Positions 1-4,002 of a stretch of 7,150 bases of DNA are shown here, in pieces. The DNA is from JAUWQU01 sp964605095. GTDB taxonomy: Bacteria > Planctomycetota > Phycisphaerae > SM23-33. The position numbers and the translations under genes are program-made. The first letter of the stretch is position 1. The number at the start of each line of letters is the position of its first letter. The stretch covers positions 1 to 7,150 of the forward strand of contig CAZSBS010000251.1 of assembly GCA_964605095.1 (NCBI GenBank). Reading direction: 5' to 3'. The notes beneath the pieces are model-generated. The model saw only the letters and a program-made list of their open reading frames with translations, ran no database searches and was not told the DNA's origin.

Positions 1-22
1 TCGGTACGGCGCCGCCGCCGAC

Positions 23-28
23 TATAAT
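23..28 (+). promoter_or_regulatory. Candidate -10 promoter element (TATAAT)
   Basis: The hexamer is a perfect match to the bacterial sigma-70 -10 consensus and stands out in GC-rich surroundings. With 16-17 nt spacing, the -35 box would fall at or just beyond the left edge, where TCGGTA is visible and is not a good match, so the -35 cannot be judged. Transcription would start near 34-36, giving a leader of about 200 nt before the MarC-type gene at 239. The assignment to that gene is inference from position and orientation. Confidence 0.4.
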
Positions 29-238
29 AGAACCGCAGGATAGCGATGCGGGTATCGAAGCTCAAATAAACTCCTTCCGCCTTATCCCTTGCCCCCCCTT
101 GGGGCAGGTCCCCTGCATCCATGCCAAAAGGAAATGTAGGTCAGCCCCGACGGTTGCCTGTCGCGGCCCGCGCGGGTAGAGTTGCCCGCAATGCCCCGAG
201 CAGGGGGCGGATGTCTCCTAGAATCAGGATTGGGCAAC
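29..238 (+). other. Untranslated, hairpin-rich leader upstream of the MarC-type gene
   Basis: I see no convincing gene here. Several GC hairpins can be drawn on the + strand. CCGCA 33-37 pairs with TGCGG 47-51. TGCCCC 90-95 pairs with GGGGCA 101-106 around a 5-nt loop, extendable by two pairs. GCAGG 104-108 pairs with CCTGC 112-116. GCGGG 172-176 pairs with CCCGC 185-189. GCCCC 193-197 pairs with GGGGC 204-208. The second and third stems share bases 104-108 and so exclude each other. No stem is followed by a T-run, so none is a standard intrinsic terminator. I do not recognise a known riboswitch class. Confidence 0.35.
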
Positions 239-874
239 ATGGATATCGAACTGCTGCGTTCCTTTGGCGAGGCGGCCCTGAGCATTTTCGCCATAGTCAA
301 CCCCATCGGCGGGCTGCCGACATTCATCGGACTCACCGAGGACACCACCGCCCAGGAGCGGCGGCGCGTTTTCCGCCTGGCGGGGCTTACGGCCCTGGTC
401 ATGATCTGCGTGATGGCGCTGTTCGGGCGGTTCCTGCTCCATGATGTCTTCCAGATCGACATATCCCAGTTCGCCTTCGCCGGCGGGCTGCTGCTGGTGG
501 TCATCGGTATCCGCGGCATCGTGGCCAGCCCCGACCAGCGAAAGCAACTCGCAACCGACGAAAACGAGCGCCACCTGGACCAGGTCCGCCTTGCCGTCAC
601 GCCCATCGCCTCGCCACTGCTCGTCGGCCCGGGCAGCATCGTCAACGTCATGCTCATCGACAACCAGCATGGCCGGCTCTTCGCGCTGGGCGCGTGCGCG
701 GTGGCGTTCGTCGGCGTGATGCTCATCCTCAACTACGCACACATCCTCTACCGACTCATGGGCCGCATCGGCAGCCTGGCGGTCGGCCGGATGATGCAGA
801 TATTCATTGTCGCCATCGGAATAAAGTTCTGCTTCGGCGCCTTGGCAAAGGTCTTCCCGGTGCTGGTGAAGTAG
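239..874 (+). CDS. MarC/SnatA-family integral membrane protein (putative small neutral amino acid transporter)
   Basis: This encodes a 211-residue inner-membrane protein of the MarC family (formerly UPF0056). Family signatures are the NPIGGLPTFI segment in the first membrane helix (residues 21-30) and TPIASPLLVGPGSI at the start of the second half (121-134). About six hydrophobic helices are visible, near residues 7-29, 45-66, 75-94, 118-140, 148-170 and 183-205, with a charged loop at about 98-117 between the halves. Length fits the family (about 200-220). Known for the family: E. coli MarC is not needed for multidrug resistance despite its name, and archaeal SnatA transports small neutral amino acids. 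The substrate here is unknown. The ATG at 239 is chosen because AGGA lies at 226-229 and the family N-terminus begins there. An in-frame TTG at 182 would add 19 atypical residues. The gene is convergent with the next one and shares no operon with it. Confidence 0.9.
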   Translation: MDIELLRSFGEAALSIFAIVNPIGGLPTFIGLTEDTTAQERRRVFRLAGLTALVMICVMALFGRFLLHDVFQIDISQFAFAGGLLLVVIGIRGIVASPDQRKQLATDENERHLDQVRLAVTPIASPLLVGPGSIVNVMLIDNQHGRLFALGACAVAFVGVMLILNYAHILYRLMGRIGSLAVGRMMQIFIVAIGIKFCFGALAKVFPVLVK

Positions 875-884
875 GGCGGGATGA

Positions 885-904
885 ACGCCTCAGGCTACAG
901 GCGT
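885..904. other. Hairpin in the convergent spacer between two genes
   Basis: ACGCCT (885-890) and AGGCGT (899-904) form a perfect 6-bp stem with an 8-nt loop, 11 nt after the stop of the MarC-type gene. A competing stem can form between CCTCAG 888-893 and CTGAGG 913-918. Convergent spacers often carry bidirectional terminators, but there is no T-run on either strand here, so an intrinsic terminator is only a possibility. Confidence 0.25.
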
Positions 905-977
905 CAGGCGGGCTGAGGGCATAGACAAAGAAGCCGGGGGCCTGCTTACACGGTTCGCGTTATTGCCTTGAGTCCCG

Positions 978-3146
978 CTATGGCGCGGAATTCGCGCCCG
1001 TGGCGTTGGGGTTCGTATCGGCGGGGTTCGGGGCCATCAGGTCGAACGGCTTGCCGCTGGCCGACACGCTGATGGTGCCGCTTTCGCGGAACTCCTTCAG
1101 AACGGCACTTGCCCACTTGGCGTAAATCGAGGTGGAATTATCCTGTGCGAACTTCTCCATCCCCTTGGCTGACGTTTTGCTCTTGTATTTCTTCAGCACG
1201 CCGAGATAGCTCAGGTACGCCTTGCCCAGAGAGATTTCCTTCCGCCACGGGTCTTTGTCCAGGCCTTCGTCAAACCGCTTCATCTTCTGATCGAAGCCTT
1301 CGATGCCTTTGAACATCGTTCGCTGTTTCGCCGCTTCGTTGGCCAGGCTCAGGATGTCGCCGCTTTTCTCGACGGCCTCAAGTTCCGCAATCCCGGCCTG
1401 CCACTTGGTGTCGACATAGGCCATCATGGCCTGGGCCGTCTCTTCATCCTCGGGCTTGGGCTTGATCAGGTTGAGGTAGGCCGCTTTGTAGGTCTTCTTG
1501 ACGATGGCCTTGTAGGCGGCGTCCATCTTGCCCTTGAGCGCCTTGGGATTGACGCCCGGTATGCCCACTTCGATTCCCTGAATCCGCAGCTTCGGATAGC
1601 TCATTCCCAGCACCAGCGCCATCGTCGCGGTCGGGTGGTATCGCGAGTTGCCGTAGTAGCCGTTGTCCGCATAGTCCCGGCCGGGAAGCAGGACGAACGA
1701 ACCGTCGTGGCAGCGCGCCATGTTGAAGTAGGCCTTGTGGTAATCCATCATGGTTCGCAGGACCTTGTCATCTCCCGACGCCTCGGCCCCCATCAAACCC
1801 CAGAAGATAGCCAGGTTGGGTTCCCCATGCCCGTCCGGCAGGCTCCTGTACGCCTGGCCGAAGTAGTGCCGGAACTTGGAGAGATACTCCGCGGATTCCG
1901 GGAACTCCGGGCTGAGCCTGTGGGTGATGATCGCGGCCCCGACGCGCCCGACGTAGTTGTCGCCGCCCGTCGATCTCTTGTACGCGGCGGGGTCGTGGAT
2001 CCCGAACGCCAGGCAGAACTCGCCGCCATATCCCACCGCTCCCGCCGCGTTGACGCACCGATGGTGGAAGTCCATGGCTCTCTTGATGCTGTCGGGGTTG
2101 GGATTCACGCCGCAGCGCGCCGCCAACTGCCACCCGGTAATGGCCAGAAGGGTGGTGATCTGCATCGGCCCGTAGCCGTTGGGGCCGTAGCCGCCGTCGG
2201 GCTTGCTGTACCCCGGCGTGTAGGGCCCGTGGCCGAAGCCGCCGTCATAAAGCTGCTGGAGGGCATCGACCTTGGCGTAGTCTTCCTTTTCGAGGCTCTT
2301 GTCCCCCTTGGGCCCCCACACCATGATCCGGCCTGAATACTGGGCCTTCTCCAGGAAGCTCACGGCCGTCTTGATCGCCGGCAGGACCGATGAGTCCCTG
2401 CTCAGAAGGTAGTACTCGCTGAGCGTGATGAGTTGATAGGACAAGTGCCACGTCCAGGTGCCCGAATTCGGCGTTTCGCCGCTCCACTTCAGGGCTATGC
2501 TCTTGCCGATGGCCTGCTGGCTGGGGTTTTCGCTGGCCAGCATCGCCAGGGCCACGGCGCATCTTGTATGCGACATCGTCCTTTGCGAATCCGGATGGTC
2601 GACCAGGTACTTCAAGGCCCTGGCGCGCAATAGCTCCGACTTCTTGCATAGCAGTGGGAACGTCGGGCTGAACGCGCCGATGGGTTCGAGGTCGATCTTG
2701 ACCTCGATCGTTTTGGAATCACGGTTCACGTTCAGGACCAGCTTGCCATCCTTGGCTTCGGTCTTCTCTATGGCCAGGCCCATGTCCATTATGGGGCCTT
2801 CGTAGCCGTGCGGCCCGCCGCCAAACTTGTGCGAGGAGAACGGCTTGCCGAAAACCCCGAGGATCACGTCGTCGATTTTAAGCCGGTCGGCAGCGGGAGA
2901 ACCCTTGAAGATGTACTTAACGATGAACGTCTTCTCGGTGAGGATGGCCCGCGCGCCGGTTGGCCCGAGGTTCACCAGGAAACCGGGAACTTCCTTGTCG
3001 GGTGCGTCACTCTCGGTGGGCTTGTTCCATCGGCCCTGGTTGTCCTTGTCCAACAGGCCGTAGGCGGGGGACTGGCAGAGCAGAATCGCGAAAACCATTC
3101 CCAAAAGGAGCGGCAGGAAACTTGATGCACGTGTGTGATTGGCCAT
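978..3146 (-). CDS. Exported DUF6288-type protein: PDZ domain plus alpha-helical toroid-like domain
   Basis: This encodes a 722-residue protein of unknown function that I match from memory to DUF6288 proteins of Planctomycetota and relatives. Residues 1-30 form a signal peptide with a hydrophobic core at about 11-24 and a likely cut after AYG. Residues 60-155 are PDZ-like, starting NLGPTGAR, with KGSPAADRLKIDDVILGV at 81-98 and KPFS following, then LEPIGAFSPTFPLLCKKS closing into the next region. Residues 165-525 are helical repeats resembling an alpha/alpha toroid of the prenyltransferase/terpene-cyclase type, with a Gly/Tyr-rich loop at 302-327. Residues 535-690 are a lysine-rich helical tail, and the last 20 are low-complexity. 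No protease triad, lipobox or membrane anchor is seen. The start at 3146 has GGAGG at 3158-3162 and begins the signal peptide directly. An in-frame ATG at 3251 would put 35 polar residues in front of it. The redoxin gene lies 269 nt upstream on the same strand. Confidence 0.8.
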   Translation of the reverse strand: MANHTRASSFLPLLLGMVFAILLCQSPAYGLLDKDNQGRWNKPTESDAPDKEVPGFLVNLGPTGARAILTEKTFIVKYIFKGSPAADRLKIDDVILGVFGKPFSSHKFGGGPHGYEGPIMDMGLAIEKTEAKDGKLVLNVNRDSKTIEVKIDLEPIGAFSPTFPLLCKKSELLRARALKYLVDHPDSQRTMSHTRCAVALAMLASENPSQQAIGKSIALKWSGETPNSGTWTWHLSYQLITLSEYYLLSRDSSVLPAIKTAVSFLEKAQYSGRIMVWGPKGDKSLEKEDYAKVDALQQLYDGGFGHGPYTPGYSKPDGGYGPNGYGPMQITTLLAITGWQLAARCGVNPNPDSIKRAMDFHHRCVNAAGAVGYGGEFCLAFGIHDPAAYKRSTGGDNYVGRVGAAIITHRLSPEFPESAEYLSKFRHYFGQAYRSLPDGHGEPNLAIFWGLMGAEASGDDKVLRTMMDYHKAYFNMARCHDGSFVLLPGRDYADNGYYGNSRYHPTATMALVLGMSYPKLRIQGIEVGIPGVNPKALKGKMDAAYKAIVKKTYKAAYLNLIKPKPEDEETAQAMMAYVDTKWQAGIAELEAVEKSGDILSLANEAAKQRTMFKGIEGFDQKMKRFDEGLDKDPWRKEISLGKAYLSYLGVLKKYKSKTSAKGMEKFAQDNSTSIYAKWASAVLKEFRESGTISVSASGKPFDLMAPNPADTNPNATGANSAP
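2682..2969 (-). other. PDZ-like domain region of the DUF6288-type protein
   Basis: Residues 60-155 carry the PDZ-type run of hydrophobic strand (FIVKYIF), KGSPAA, then a DDVILGV strand and GKPF, as seen in HtrA/Ctp-like PDZ domains. A longer Gly-rich insertion (GGGPHGYEG at 109-117) precedes the helix with DMGLAIEKTEA. The domain boundary is an estimate by eye. In related proteins this domain usually binds C-termini or positions substrate, but its partner here is unknown. Confidence 0.65.
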
Positions 3147-3250
3147 GTCGTTACGAGCCTCCAACCTGATGTACTCTGGTCCCAATGCCTCTTGTAAACA
3201 CGACTGCCGGGCGGGTGGCACGACGGGTTTGATAACATATGCCCGTCCCA

Positions 3251-3264
3251 TATACGCCTGTATA
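3251..3264. promoter_or_regulatory. Inverted repeat TATAC-N4-GTATA, possible operator
   Basis: Two perfect 5-bp arms, TATAC (3251-3255) and GTATA (3260-3264), flank GCCT. The outermost CC of the flanks also matches symmetrically. The site lies about 105 nt upstream of the DUF6288-type start, in an AT-richer patch (about 3231-3300) within a GC-rich window, as expected for a promoter/operator region. I could not place a well-spaced -35/-10 pair here. Binding by any regulator is inference. Confidence 0.25.
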
Positions 3265-3308
3265 ACGGCAGGCAGATTCCACTATTGCCGCAAATCGCGA
3301 CACGCAGG

Positions 3309-3350
3309 AAAAAAACGTAACCATGCCCCGGGGATTCGTCAAGACGACGA
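3309..3350 (-). terminator. Weak terminator-like stretch downstream of the redoxin gene
   Basis: Read on the - strand, a 5-bp stem (TCGTC / GACGA, 3346-3350 with 3336-3340, 5-nt loop) is followed by the palindrome CCCCGGGG (3326-3333) and then a run of seven T (complement of A at 3309-3315). The T-run is about 20 nt from the clear stem, too far for a textbook intrinsic terminator. It may therefore be leaky or chance. Confidence 0.22.
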
Positions 3351-3352
3351 TT

Positions 3353-3383
3353 CCTGTCGGCCTCTTCCTGTCGGTGGCCTCTT
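3353..3383. repeat. Short imperfect tandem direct repeat
   Basis: CCTGTCGGCCTCTT (3353-3366) is followed immediately by CCTGTCGGTGGCCTCTT (3367-3383), which is the same unit with a 3-nt TGG insertion. It lies 33-63 nt downstream of the redoxin stop, outside any supported gene. A slippage duplication is the simplest explanation. Confidence 0.6.
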
Positions 3384-3415
3384 GTCGCCGTCAGCCAGGC
3401 GGGCACGCGGCAAAC

Positions 3416-3997
3416 TCAGACCAGGTCGCAGGCTTCCGGCGGCATCCAGTGGGCGTCCTTGTCGCGCCACTTTACGTTGCAGCCGAGAGGGTTGGTCACT
3501 TCGACGAGCGGCTTTTCGCCGAGCAGGAGGGCGTTGATGGCGTTTCGCAGGTCGAACTGGGTGGCTTTGGCGGCGTCGTAGGGATTATCGTCCATCCGGC
3601 CGGTGTATCGCAGGAGGTGCTGCTCGTCGAAGACGTAGAAATGGGGCGTGCGAAGCGCGCCGTACGCCTTTGCCACGCTCTGGCTCTCATCGCGGACGTA
3701 GGGGAACAGGAAGCCCTTCTCGCGGGCGCGGACCTTCATCTTCTCGAACGAGTCGTCGGGGTGGTTCTTGTCCTCGTTGGAGTTGATGACGATCATTTCC
3801 ACGGACTTGGGCTTGTATTTCGCGTACAGTTGGATCATTCGGCCCTGCGAGCCGATGGCGGCTGGGCAATGATTGCAACTGAACACAACGATGAGGAGCC
3901 GTGCGTCTTTGAAACTCGCCAGGCTGTACTGCTTGCCGTCCACGCCGGGCAGGTGAAAATCAGGCGCCTTGCTGCCTATCTCTAACGTGAATGCCAT
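3416..3997 (-). CDS. Thioredoxin-fold redoxin, peroxiredoxin-like 1 type (CNHC motif)
   Basis: This encodes a 193-residue thioredoxin-fold protein. The order is typical of the AhpC/TSA-redoxin superfamily, Prx-like-1 branch: IGSKAPDFHLPGVDGK at 7-22, VVFSCNHCPAA at 37-47 (Cys41 and Cys44, a CXXC pair), the VINSNED strand at 70-76, cis-proline context RTPHFYVFD at 116-124, and the family-like tail GCNVKW at 171-176 (Cys173). It probably carries out thiol-disulfide or peroxide chemistry, but the substrate is unknown. No signal peptide or membrane anchor is visible, so a cytoplasmic location is inferred. Start choice: ATG 3997 sits 8 nt after GAAAGG (4006-4011). The in-frame GTG at 4006 would overlap that ribosome binding site. 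The stop of the upstream LamG gene is only 5 nt before the start, indicating one transcript and likely translational coupling. Length is usual for the family, with no sign of damage. Confidence 0.88.
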   Translation of the reverse strand: MAFTLEIGSKAPDFHLPGVDGKQYSLASFKDARLLIVVFSCNHCPAAIGSQGRMIQLYAKYKPKSVEMIVINSNEDKNHPDDSFEKMKVRAREKGFLFPYVRDESQSVAKAYGALRTPHFYVFDEQHLLRYTGRMDDNPYDAAKATQFDLRNAINALLLGEKPLVEVTNPLGCNVKWRDKDAHWMPPEACDLV

Positions 3998-4002
3998 TTC
4001 GT

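Noticed and set aside
182..238. TTG start of the MarC-type gene at 182
   Set aside because: It adds 19 Gly/Pro-rich residues not typical of the family. The ATG at 239 has a ribosome binding site and begins the usual family N-terminus.
82..732. A 216-codon - strand ORF antisense to the MarC-type gene
   Set aside because: It is Ser/Arg/Met-rich with no domain, opposite a convincing membrane protein of normal family length.
931..957. Possible terminator for the DUF6288-type gene (AAGC...GCTT with a C-rich loop, then CTTTG on the - strand)
   Set aside because: Only four outer base pairs form cleanly and the T-tract is interrupted, so I do not call it.
3147..3251. N-terminal extension of the DUF6288-type protein to the ATG at 3251
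   Set aside because: It would put 35 polar residues before an otherwise clean signal peptide. GGAGG at 3158-3162 points to the ATG at 3146, and the extension overlaps the likely promoter region.
3323..3985. A 220-codon + strand ORF with a lipoprotein-like N-terminus and AGGA upstream of its ATG
   Set aside because: The first 20 or so residues resemble a lipoprotein signal, but the body is the exact antisense of the redoxin gene and has no domain. The resemblance is short and likely chance.
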